Assembly: GCF_016406105.1 (NCBI RefSeq)
Contig: NZ_CP066308.1
Location: 1,399,501-1,463,500 of the forward strand
DNA length: 64,000 bases
Direction of reading: 5' to 3'
Source: Brevibacillus composti
GTDB lineage: Bacteria > Bacillota > Bacilli > Brevibacillales > Brevibacillaceae
Shown: one piece after another, positions 57,819-64,000 of the stretch
Layout: each line of letters begins with the position of its first letter
Numbering within the stretch: position 1 is the first letter of the stretch
Notes under the pieces: model-generated
What the model saw: only the letters and a program-made list of their open reading frames with translations
The model's database searches: none
What the model was told of the DNA's origin: nothing
Position numbers and translations under genes: made by a program

Positions 57819-57956
57819 ATGGCAAGCAGACTGTTCAACTACTTTTTGATGTGCTGGATTAACGGCACAGTGACAGAGCAGCAGCTGGAAACGGCCGTAG
57901 CCAAAGGATACATCACCCAGGAAGAAAAAGAGAACATCCTGGCAACACCTCGATAA
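57819..57956 (+). CDS. XkdX family small protein
   Basis: A 45-residue protein (FNYFLMCWINGTVTEQQLET, then AKGYITQEEKENIL) of the XkdX family, found just before lysis genes in PBSX-like elements. AAAAGGAGAG precedes the ATG. It closes the tail operon in front of a terminator. Function unknown. Confidence 0.8.
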   Translation: MASRLFNYFLMCWINGTVTEQQLETAVAKGYITQEEKENILATPR

Positions 57957-57990
57957 AACGCCTTTTCTCAGTTTAGAGAGGGCGTTTTTT
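57955..57990 (+). terminator. Terminator between tail and lysis genes
   Basis: AAAACGCC / GGCGTTTT stem with an 18-base loop containing CTC/GAG pairs, then TT. Confidence 0.8.
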
Positions 57991-58041
57991 CATGGGGAGC
58001 TGCGGCTCCCCCTGCATTTCTCAAAAAGGCTGGTGAGAGAA

Positions 58042-58335
58042 GTGGATTTTTCAGTATTGATGCCAATTATTTCGGTTGTCGCAGCTCTTAGCGGGATCGC
58101 TCTTGGCTGGCTGGGGCGCTCAAGAATGATACGACAGGATATTGCCCAGCAAGCCAGTGCAGACACGAACCTGCGCGTTGACGTGGAATACATCAAGCGG
58201 GGCGTGGACGATATACGTCTGGAACAGAAAGCCCAGGGAAAACGGATCGATGATCTCGCTGAGCGCGTCACTCGTGTGGAGGAGTCGGCCAAACAAGCGC
58301 ACAAGCGGCTCAATCGACTGGAGGGGGGCGAGTGA
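58042..58335 (+). CDS. Small membrane protein with coiled coil (lysis region)
   Basis: A 97-residue protein: one hydrophobic helix at residues 5-25 (MPIISVVAALSGIALGWLG), then a coiled coil (IRLEQKAQGKRIDDLAERVT). The arrangement is the reverse of XhlA, whose helix is C-terminal. It may assist the holin. The GTG at 58042 is preferred over 58033. It overlaps nothing and is followed by the next gene after one base. Confidence 0.7.
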   Translation: MDFSVLMPIISVVAALSGIALGWLGRSRMIRQDIAQQASADTNLRVDVEYIKRGVDDIRLEQKAQGKRIDDLAERVTRVEESAKQAHKRLNRLEGGE

Positions 58336-58336
58336 G

Positions 58337-58696
58337 ATGGTTTCCTACAGTCAGATCGGCATCGCGCTGGCTGCTATAGCCATCCTGGTATTGCTAGTCC
58401 TTACGTTCAGATCGATCAGAAAAAGCGAGAAGCTAGTTGGTTTTTGGAATGATTTGGATGGGCTGTCGATCACGGATACCATGTCCGTTTTGATTGTCGG
58501 CAGCTACATCCTTTTCCTGGTTCCGTTTGCATACAAACTGGTGAAGGGATCGCTTACGATGAACGATGTATCTCTGGTCGGACAAGCTATTATCCCGGTT
58601 ACTACGGTTTTGGGCGGCTATTACGTAGAAAAAACAGCGAAAAACTTCTCCAGGAAGGAACAACAGAAGGGGGAGGATTACGATGCCCGAGTCTAA
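58337..58696 (+). CDS. Putative holin-like membrane protein
   Basis: A 119-residue protein with three hydrophobic segments: IGIALAAIAILVLLVLTF, DTMSVLIVGSYILFLVPFAY and VGQAIIPVTTVLGGYYV. The order and position between the coiled-coil gene and the endolysin suggest a holin or holin partner. GGGGGGCGAGTGAG is the ribosome site. It overlaps the endolysin by 14 bases. Confidence 0.68.
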   Translation: MVSYSQIGIALAAIAILVLLVLTFRSIRKSEKLVGFWNDLDGLSITDTMSVLIVGSYILFLVPFAYKLVKGSLTMNDVSLVGQAIIPVTTVLGGYYVEKTAKNFSRKEQQKGEDYDARV

Positions 58697-59396
58697 ACAG
58701 GAAAAAGTTATCAAGCTGTTATCCACATACGTTGTGGGTAAGTATCCTTGCCCCTCTGGTGTAATCGCTCAGCTCATCCAGGAGTGCGGTTGGGACTTGA
58801 AAACACCAAAAGACATCGACACTGGCCGAGAATCTTACAACCTGGGAAACATCAAGGGAGTGGGCCCGGCCGGGAGTGTGACGATCTGGACAAACGAGTA
58901 TTACAACGGTGTGAAAACCCGAGTCAAGGCGAAGTTTCGTGCCTACTACAACTATGGTGAAGCGATTGATGATCACCTTTCATTGCTTAAAAAGCCCCGG
59001 TATGTTAATGCCGGAGTGTTGAAAGCTACAGACCCACGCTCCTATGCAGAAGCCTTACAGCGCGCCGGATATGCCACTGATCCGCAGTACGCAAACAACA
59101 TTATGCGGATCGTCAATCAGTACAATCTGACTCGTTTTGACAAGCTACCCAAAAACGCAGAACAGATCGCAAAGGAGGCAGAGGAAGCAGTTATGAAAGC
59201 ACTTGAAGAGTGGCAATTGGAGTTGGCGGAGAGATCGATTGATAATCTGGCCAGAACACGTGATGACAAAGACGGGTTCATACTCCAGAATGCTGAGGAC
59301 TGGAAAAAACGCCTGCGCGAAAACCCGCAAAGCGTCTTGGAAGACATGCCTTGGCTGGTGTTTGTGCTGCTGGACAGGGCCACAAAGGAGGAATAG
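58683..59396 (+). CDS. Endolysin, glucosaminidase type (GH73-like)
   Basis: A 237-residue protein. Residues 1-150 are a glucosaminidase domain with the general acid in LIQECGWD (E34) and YNLGNIKG, then WTNEYYNGVKTRVKAKFRAY. It should cut the glycan strands of the wall at lysis. Residues 155-237 form a charged helical extension without a recognised wall-binding repeat. GGGGGAGG precedes the ATG. Confidence 0.85.
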   Translation: MPESKQEKVIKLLSTYVVGKYPCPSGVIAQLIQECGWDLKTPKDIDTGRESYNLGNIKGVGPAGSVTIWTNEYYNGVKTRVKAKFRAYYNYGEAIDDHLSLLKKPRYVNAGVLKATDPRSYAEALQRAGYATDPQYANNIMRIVNQYNLTRFDKLPKNAEQIAKEAEEAVMKALEEWQLELAERSIDNLARTRDDKDGFILQNAEDWKKRLRENPQSVLEDMPWLVFVLLDRATKEE

Positions 59397-59399
59397 ACA

Positions 59400-59684
59400 A
59401 TGACCGAAACGATCACTACATGGATTTTGGTCGCGCTGCTGACAGAGGGCGTGACGGAGATTTTGAAAGTTTTGTTTCCGGATAAGATTAAGGACAAGGC
59501 AACCTTTGCCACCTCGATTGTTGTCGGTGTAGCTCTGGCCTTCTCGTTCAATCTGCAGTTATTCAACCTGTCTGGGGTCGGTGCCTACTTTGCCACCGCT
59601 GCAGCCGGTATTCTGGCTTCCAGGGGGGCCAACTATCTGAATGGTTTCCTCAAAAAAATGGACATCATCAAGACGTTAAAATGA
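59400..59684 (+). CDS. Small membrane protein, possible second holin
   Basis: A 94-residue protein with three hydrophobic stretches (WILVALLTEGVTEILKVLF; TFATSIVVGVALAFSF; VGAYFATAAAGILASRGANY) and a basic C-terminus. It could be a holin of the small type paired with the following lysin gene. AGGAGGAATAG precedes the ATG. The following lysin has lost its N-terminus. Confidence 0.7.
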   Translation: MTETITTWILVALLTEGVTEILKVLFPDKIKDKATFATSIVVGVALAFSFNLQLFNLSGVGAYFATAAAGILASRGANYLNGFLKKMDIIKTLK

Positions 59685-60146
59685 CGACAGCGGCCCTCCC
59701 GCCAGCCAGCAGATTACGCAGCGATTGAGGCATATCTCCGTGCAGCGGCGAAGGAGATACCGGGCTACCATGTTGGAGTTTACGGCTCCTACAACGTGGT
59801 AGAGGCTATGGCGTCTGTTGGGGCATGTCAGCATTTTTGGCAGACATACGCCTGGAGCCGAGGCAATTTGTCCAAGGCGGCAAATATTTACCAGTACAAA
59901 AACGGCCAGACTCTTGCAGGTCATACGGTGGATTTCAATGAGTCGTTCGGCGACGAAGGGTGGTGGGATACGAGTATGAAAAATGTGGATAAGCCTGTAA
60001 ATAACTCTGTTGATAAAGAAGCGGCCGAGAAAGTGATCAGTGTTTTGGGATCACTTTGGATGGCAAGTGCGGATAAAAAGGTCCAAGATGCTGCGCACTA
60101 CGCTGCCAATGCACTGCGGGATGCGGCCGGGATACCTAGACCATAA
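59685..60146 (+). pseudogene. Truncated DUF1906 glycoside-hydrolase-like lysin
   Basis: From about 59705 the frame reads ADYAAIEAYLRAAAKEIPGY, then VGVYGSYNVVEAM, WQTYAWSRGN and VDFNESFGDEGWW. This is the C-terminal half of a DUF1906/Rv2525c-like lysin. A C-terminal helical part follows to TAA at 60146. The N-terminal ~110 residues with the catalytic acids are missing, and the preceding frame runs straight into the holin-like gene's stop. A deletion removed the start. An internal ATG at 59796 could give only a fragment. Confidence 0.8.
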
Positions 60147-60150
60147 GAGA

Positions 60151-60193
60151 AGCCCTCTGCCGGGAAGCCGGTGGAGGGCTTTGTTTTGTTTTT
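60151..60193. terminator. Terminator at the late/right-end junction
   Basis: AGCCCTC / GAGGGCT stem (60151-60157 with 60174-60180) with inner CCGG pairs and a T-rich tail on the plus strand. It separates the rightward late operon from the leftward recombinase gene. Confidence 0.8.
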
Positions 60194-61229
60194 ATCTGCT
60201 CCGTACCATCTCCACTAGTCCATGATCAAGCTGATGGCTGTGGAGCGGGTGCCTTTTCATGGCGTCCATGACCTTGCTCGTGTCGATCGCCAGGTAGTGC
60301 TCCAGCGTCTGGACACGAGCGTGGCCGCTGATCTCTCTCAAGACGAACAGGTCCACTCCCTGCTTGTGCAGGAACGTCAGGCAGCTACGCCGCAGCGCAT
60401 GGAGGCTGAGCCCGTCCTTGTAGATGCCGAGCTTCTTGGCATATGACTTGAACAGCCAGTCGATCCCCTTCTCGCTGTATGGCTTACCGTATTTGGTAAG
60501 GAACAGCGTCTGGTCGTCCTCATCCGTGACAAAGTACTTCCGCCCGCATCGGTACCGGTTGATTTCGTGTCGACTCTTCCTCTTCTTTTTCTGAATCTCC
60601 TCATACACGATCCCGTTTTGCAGATAGAGCTGCAGCGCGTTGGCCAACTGTGGAATCATCGGGATCACCCGGTCCTTACCACCTTTTCCGTCCCGCACAT
60701 GGATGTATCCCTCTTCGAAGTTGACGTCATATGTTTTCAGAGCGATCAGCTCGCTCACCCGGACACCGGTGAACAAGAAAGTGGCGAATATGGCGTAGTC
60801 TCTAACGGCATACCGACCCGTCAACATAATCCCATCCAGCAATGTTTTCGCTTGCTGCTCCCCCAGCGTGATCGGTACCGTCTTCGGCACCTTCATACCT
60901 TGGATATGCTTGGCCGGGTTTTTGGCAATCGCGTAATCGTCATGATCGACGAAATACTCGTAGAAAGAACGGATGACGGAAATGGCTCTGTTAACCGTAC
61001 GCGGCGCCAGCCCGGCATCAACCAGACTGAATTTGTACTCGCGGATATCCTGCTGACGCAATTCCAATACGTCCCGGGTGGAAAAGTGATTCATGAACCG
61101 GCGCAGATCGGCCTCATACCCGATGAGGGTTTTCGGCCGCGCTCCCTTGTCCGATTTCAGGTAGAGCAGATACTCCCGGAGATACAGGTCGTTGACGTTG
61201 GCTTTGACGATGCTCAGTACGTTTTGCAT
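60192..61229 (-). CDS. Second tyrosine recombinase
   Basis: A 345-residue recombinase with a SAM-like core-binding domain (RPKTLIGYEADLRRFMNHFS) and catalytic residues in FTGVRVSELIALK (Arg), LHALRRSCLT (His-x-x-Arg), SGHARVQT (His) and LEHYLAID (Tyr). It differs from the prophage integrase in size and sequence and resembles XerC/D or element-resolving enzymes. It may act on dimers or on a second mobile unit. It is convergent with the lysis genes and preceded by about 230 bases without a gene. Confidence 0.9.
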   Translation of the reverse strand: MQNVLSIVKANVNDLYLREYLLYLKSDKGARPKTLIGYEADLRRFMNHFSTRDVLELRQQDIREYKFSLVDAGLAPRTVNRAISVIRSFYEYFVDHDDYAIAKNPAKHIQGMKVPKTVPITLGEQQAKTLLDGIMLTGRYAVRDYAIFATFLFTGVRVSELIALKTYDVNFEEGYIHVRDGKGGKDRVIPMIPQLANALQLYLQNGIVYEEIQKKKRKSRHEINRYRCGRKYFVTDEDDQTLFLTKYGKPYSEKGIDWLFKSYAKKLGIYKDGLSLHALRRSCLTFLHKQGVDLFVLREISGHARVQTLEHYLAIDTSKVMDAMKRHPLHSHQLDHGLVEMVRSR

Positions 61230-61260
61230 GGCAATCCTCCCTGGAATGTGTATTCCAGGT

Positions 61261-61298
61261 CAGCGCCCGATATGGTATTATGTTGTCATCAGGCGCTG
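61261..61298. promoter_or_regulatory. Dyad upstream of the second recombinase
   Basis: CAGCGCC / GGCGCTG (61261-61267 with 61292-61298) flank a 24-base AT-rich centre. It lies 30 bases upstream of the recombinase start and could be an operator, a recombination site or an RNA hairpin. Confidence 0.4.
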
Positions 61299-61309
61299 CC
61301 TGGTGCCGC

Positions 61310-61350
61310 AAAAGCCGTTTCTCTGTCTGCCAGGACCGGAACGGCTTTTT
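61310..61350. terminator. Hairpin/terminator upstream of the recombinase
   Basis: AAAAGCCGTT / AACGGCTTTT (61310-61319 with 61340-61349), followed by TT on the plus strand. It has T tails on both strands. Confidence 0.6.
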
Positions 61351-61395
61351 TGTATTTAGGAGCATACGTTCTGAGAATATGCGTTCTGTATAAAA

Positions 61396-61430
61396 TGGAA
61401 AAATAACAACACCCACTTATAGGAGTGTTG
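61396..61430 (-). terminator. Terminator behind the ribbon-helix-helix gene
   Basis: CAACAC / GTGTTG stem (61407-61412 with 61425-61430), followed on the minus strand by TTATTTTT. It lies 27 bases past the stop at 61458. Confidence 0.6.
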
Positions 61431-61457
61431 TGAGAAAAACGCATGCTGACAAACTTT

Positions 61458-61631
61458 TTATGTTCTTGGCTTTACTTTTAACTCTTTTTCCACGATGAAT
61501 TCTCCCTGAATATACCCCTTCATGAAAGCCTCAAGAATATCATTCATTTTTTCGCCGTTGGAAGTACATGCTTCTTTGAATTTTGCTTGTATGTCTTCAT
61601 CGATGGTTGTGGTGAATGTTTTCCTAACCAT
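61458..61631 (-). CDS. Ribbon-helix-helix regulator (CopG/Arc type)
   Basis: A 57-residue protein with KTFTTTIDEDIQAKFKEAC, the strand-helix-helix start typical of ribbon-helix-helix DNA-binding proteins. They bind tandem short repeats as dimers. Three 11-bp repeats just upstream (61652-61684) are its likely operator, so it probably represses itself. ATG at 61631; a GTG at 61638 is closer to AAAGG. Similar proteins control plasmid copy number or partition. Confidence 0.78.
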   Translation of the reverse strand: MVRKTFTTTIDEDIQAKFKEACTSNGEKMNDILEAFMKGYIQGEFIVEKELKVKPRT

Positions 61632-61651
61632 ATTAGACACCTACCTTTTGC

Positions 61652-61684
61652 ATGTTTATTATATGTTTATTATATGTTTATTAT
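61652..61684. repeat. Three 11-bp iterons (RHH operator)
   Basis: ATGTTTATTAT occurs three times head to tail without a gap (61652, 61663, 61674). The 11-bp period is close to one turn of DNA, as expected for side-by-side binding of ribbon-helix-helix dimers. It lies 20 bases upstream of the RHH gene. Confidence 0.75.
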
Positions 61685-61703
61685 AAGTGCTTTGCAACAC
61701 TTT

Positions 61704-62294
61704 TTACTTGATCAGCTCCCTTATCCCTCGTATCTGAAACACTCTGAATGGCAACCCATCAGGAACGGCTATCCTGTTGTCGGTCAAAATAATCAGCCAA
61801 GGGAATGCCGGTGCCTGCTTGTTTTGCCACAGCTCACGGGTCCAATCGCCCCGGTGGTACAATGTGCGGTATCTAGCAAACTTATCCGCCCAAACGGCCG
61901 GAGTAAACTGGTTGCGCTGAACCTCCAGGTACATCGGCTTTCCCCAGATCGCAAAGGCGTCCGGCTCCGGAAGGCCTTTCCCGTATTTGGGCTCCGGAAT
62001 AAAAATGTCTGGCGCACGCAGCTGCGCCATCTGATGGTAGACGGAGACGATCTCAAGGTAGTGCGGGATCTTTTGAGAGTCTCGTTTGATTGGGCTGGGC
62101 TTGAGCGCGTAGACATACGGTGCCTGGCTGGTGATCACCTCCACCTCCCCTCGGTCCCGCAGGCGCCGCAAGACCCGGTTTGCCTCGTTTACTGGATTTC
62201 GCAGGCCGACAAAATGCAGACGGATGATGTCATCCCGGGAGAGGCAGCGGAAGCGCTCCAGGTCTCGCAGGATCGCTTTGTCACGCGCTCGCAT
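61704..62294 (-). CDS. Replication-relaxation family protein
   Basis: A 196-residue protein. It has an N-terminal winged helix (DKAILRDLERFRCLSRDDII, RLHF) and a C-terminal nuclease-like part (EPDAFAIWGKPMYLEVQRNQ, YHRGDWTRELW). Replication-relaxation proteins are found on plasmids, conjugative elements and some phages beside FtsK-type ATPases and relate to strand-nicking initiation, though activity is unproven for most. The start overlaps the FtsK-like gene by 14 bases, so they are co-transcribed. Confidence 0.82.
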   Translation of the reverse strand: MRARDKAILRDLERFRCLSRDDIIRLHFVGLRNPVNEANRVLRRLRDRGEVEVITSQAPYVYALKPSPIKRDSQKIPHYLEIVSVYHQMAQLRAPDIFIPEPKYGKGLPEPDAFAIWGKPMYLEVQRNQFTPAVWADKFARYRTLYHRGDWTRELWQNKQAPAFPWLIILTDNRIAVPDGLPFRVFQIRGIRELIK

Positions 62295-63708
62295 GCGGCG
62301 GTACCTCCTCCTGCATAAGTGCGGTCAGCAGCTCGCGGAGATCCGCGCTTTCTTCGTCGTTGAGCTCAACAGGCTGCGGAATGTTCGGGTTTATCGGCGG
62401 AAGCAAAGGCGCCTTCGCTACCCCAGCGTAGCGCCGCTTGATATCCTCCACCTGTGCTCGGGCCTCTTTGGGAGATAGCCATGGAGTCTGTACCTCGACC
62501 GTATCCGTTGCCTGCTTGACGTAGCAACGGCCCTTGGTGTCTATGCCGGACGCCGCTGCCGTACCTAGAAACATCTTGCTGTTCATGTCATCTGACATAC
62601 GGTAGGCGATACGCACGTTGAGGTTGTTCTTGAGTTTACCATCCATCACTTCGCGGTCCACACGCTGCTGGGAGAGGATGAGAAAGATTCCAAAACTCCG
62701 GCCGAGCTGCCCGATCTCTTCCAGGATGTCGTGCGCCGCGCTCTCTCCCTCCAGGCTCGCAACCTCGTCGATACAAACGGCGACGTACGGGAGGCGCTCG
62801 CCGGTCAGCTCCTCATATTCGTCCAGATCCACCGCTCCCGCCTGATGGAACATCTCTTGCCGGTACAATAGCACCTCGTGCACCTCCGCAAGCATCGCAA
62901 CCACCTCCGCCCGCCGAACGGCGATCGCGCCCTCTACGTGCGGCACACCCCGATAAAGACCGAACTCCGTCATTTTTAGGTCGGCCAAAAACAGCCGGAG
63001 TCGGTCGGGGCCGTACACTTGCAGCCAAGTGTTGAGGATCACTCGAAGTGCTGTTGACTTGCCCCAGCCGGTAACGCCAACCAGGCCGACGTGTGGCGCT
63101 TGCTTGAGGTCTACAGCCACGCTGCCGTTGTATGCCTCTCCAATATATAGGGCAAAGCCTCCAGTGCGTTGCAGAGCCGCCTGCGCTGTCTCCAGACTGT
63201 ACGGGATCTTTGCTGGTAGAGTTTTGGGTATCAGCAGGCGGAATCGTCCGGCCCGGTCATTTACCAATTCAGCCGTCGGCCCAAACACCCGCTGGAACAC
63301 CCACGCTTTGCGCTCGATCAGATCCGGCTCCATCCCGATCGGCAGGCGGAGGTTAATGGTCGTGCAGTTGGCGGCGATCGCTACGCGCTCGATGGTCGGA
63401 AAAACGCGGTACGGCTTCATCTTGCCATCGCCCCAATCCTTCCTTTGCTTCTCCACGTAGACTCCAGCCTCAATAAAAGCCCGCACAAGCATCTCTTTGA
63501 CCTTGGCCTTGTCACTTATCCACCCAGGAGCTTTTAACGCCGTGTAGGCCGCACCGTATGCCAAGGTGATGGTTTTGATAAGCAGATAGAGTCCGTCTGC
63601 CAGACGGTACGTCGGCAGGCCGCCCAGGATTGATCCACCAAGCAGGTCAATCAGCAGGTTTCTGGCGAGATCCTGCAAGTAATCGTCAAACAACCTCAAA
63701 ACATTCAT
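62281..63708 (-). CDS. FtsK/SpoIIIE-type ATPase
   Basis: A 475-residue protein. One hydrophobic segment lies near residues 40-60 (YLLIKTITLAYGAAYTAL). The motor domain has Walker A GVTGWGKST (211-219) and Walker B YVAVCIDEV (308-316), with LLLSQ-type motif FLILSQQRVDREV. Such hexameric ATPases move double-stranded DNA. In plasmids and integrative elements they act as coupling proteins in transfer. Here it heads the leftward operon with the replication-relaxation gene. It lacks the gamma domain of true FtsK. AAAGGGGG precedes the ATG. Confidence 0.87.
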   Translation of the reverse strand: MNVLRLFDDYLQDLARNLLIDLLGGSILGGLPTYRLADGLYLLIKTITLAYGAAYTALKAPGWISDKAKVKEMLVRAFIEAGVYVEKQRKDWGDGKMKPYRVFPTIERVAIAANCTTINLRLPIGMEPDLIERKAWVFQRVFGPTAELVNDRAGRFRLLIPKTLPAKIPYSLETAQAALQRTGGFALYIGEAYNGSVAVDLKQAPHVGLVGVTGWGKSTALRVILNTWLQVYGPDRLRLFLADLKMTEFGLYRGVPHVEGAIAVRRAEVVAMLAEVHEVLLYRQEMFHQAGAVDLDEYEELTGERLPYVAVCIDEVASLEGESAAHDILEEIGQLGRSFGIFLILSQQRVDREVMDGKLKNNLNVRIAYRMSDDMNSKMFLGTAAASGIDTKGRCYVKQATDTVEVQTPWLSPKEARAQVEDIKRRYAGVAKAPLLPPINPNIPQPVELNDEESADLRELLTALMQEEVPPHASA

Positions 63709-63904
63709 ACAATTCTGCCCCCTTTAGGCCTCGCTCCGCTCCGGGCTCCGCCCTCATCGCTGCGCTCTTAACAAACTTTCGTTTTGCCCAGACATCAATG
63801 CCCAAAGCTTGGATAACGCAATAACCCTACCGATGTAGATACTCCGGTCGCTACTGCATTAGCTATTGCGGTAGTAAAGCGTATTGGGCAGGGGTTGTAC
63901 AAAA

Positions 63905-63922
63905 TTCGAATTTTTATTCGAA
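63905..63922. promoter_or_regulatory. Dyad between FtsK-like and XRE genes
   Basis: TTCGAAT-TTTT-ATTCGAA, a perfect inverted repeat, framed more loosely by TTGT and ACAA. It lies in the divergent region and could be the operator of the XRE protein starting at 63975. Confidence 0.5.
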
Positions 63923-63974
63923 GACAAGTTTAATATTCTGAATCCTTGTCCAACCTGTGGATGAGGTGATTAAA

Positions 63975-64000
63975 ATGTTTGGACTTGGGAAGAAGAGGTC
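63975..64000 (+). CDS. Start of a probable XRE-family regulator
   Basis: ATG behind GAGGTGATTAAA; only MFGLGKKR is visible before the window ends. That beginning is shared by a group of Bacillales XRE-type regulators in mobile elements, as I recall. The rest is outside the window. Confidence 0.45.

Larger units (their letters stand above)
18131..64000. mobile_element. Prophage integrated at tRNA-Val (right end outside window)
   Basis: Everything right of tRNA-Val reads as one prophage: integrase, repressor/Cro switch, replication genes, terminase, head, contractile tail, lysis, and a leftward plasmid-like module. No second copy of the tRNA-Val 3' end was found up to 64000, so the element exceeds 45.8 kb. 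It is a hybrid of lambda-like head and P2-like tail genes. Visible damage (a truncated lysin and a frameshifted early gene) leaves open whether it can still be induced. Confidence 0.9.

Noticed and set aside
58042-58335. Calling this gene XhlA
   Set aside because: XhlA has its membrane helix at the C-terminus; here it is at the N-terminus and the coiled coil follows.
18131-64000. Diversity-generating retroelement, retron or toxin-antitoxin pair in the prophage
   Set aside because: No reverse transcriptase motif (YxDD in context), no template/variable repeat pair, and no recognisable toxin next to the RHH gene.

Overview
The window is chromosomal DNA of a GC-rich member of the Bacillales, most likely a Brevibacillus-type Paenibacillaceae. 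The basis is a set of Bacillus-type genes (yjcF/yjcG/yjcH cluster, PgpA/YutG, YitT family, FabI, AzlCD under a MocR regulator, TerC, CorC-type CBS protein), strong AGGAGG ribosome sites and frequent GTG/TTG starts. The species assignment is inference.

Positions 1-18130 are host chromosome. From the left: the start of a CheW gene; a leftward MocR regulator-azlC-azlD operon; a TerC-family membrane protein; a RacA-like DNA-binding coiled-coil protein; a ZIP metal transporter; fabI; a UvrD-type helicase with an unusual N-terminal extension; a CorC/HlyC-type protein; a YitT protein with a metallo-beta-lactamase-fold hydrolase; a PHP phosphoesterase; the yjcH-yjcG-yjcF group; pgpA; and a two-gene tRNA unit, tRNA-Ile(CAU) and tRNA-Val(GAC), behind a near-consensus promoter.

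A prophage begins directly after tRNA-Val and runs past the right edge. Its left end has a leftward tyrosine integrase, an ImmA-like metalloprotease fused to zinc ribbons, and a CI-like repressor. These face a rightward Cro-like gene, a small HTH protein and an antirepressor. Five 17-bp dyads (consensus CGTCAAT-N3-ATTGACG) flank the repressor/Cro pair and look like the operators of the lysogeny switch. The early region (22-36 kb) carries a recombination and replication module: SMC/RecF-like ATPase, Sak4-like ATPase, DUF669 protein, helicase, primase-helicase and RusA, followed by a phage sigma factor and a late regulator. An intergenic block of GCC repeats next to an AT-rich tract follows the primase and is a candidate origin.

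The late region (37-60 kb) is a hybrid. The packaging and head genes are lambda-like: terminase pair, gpW-like protein, portal, ClpP-type protease with an internal scaffold start, decoration protein and capsid. The tail is P2-like and contractile: sheath, tube, frameshifted chaperone, tape measure, X, D, V, U, W, J, I and fibres. A lysis cassette follows, ending in a decapitated DUF1906 lysin.

Beyond 60.2 kb transcription turns leftward. A second tyrosine recombinase, a ribbon-helix-helix regulator with three 11-bp iterons, a replication-relaxation protein and an FtsK/SpoIIIE-type ATPase lie there, with the start of a probable XRE regulator at the edge. This resembles plasmid or conjugative-element machinery carried by the prophage. 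No right attachment site was found in the window.

The observations most worth following are the pseudoknotted RNA candidate at 36273-36408, the five-operator switch, the GCC-repeat/hairpin region, the plasmid-like right-end module, the -1 frameshift in the tail chaperone, and two reverse-oriented orphan genes inside the rightward phage operons.
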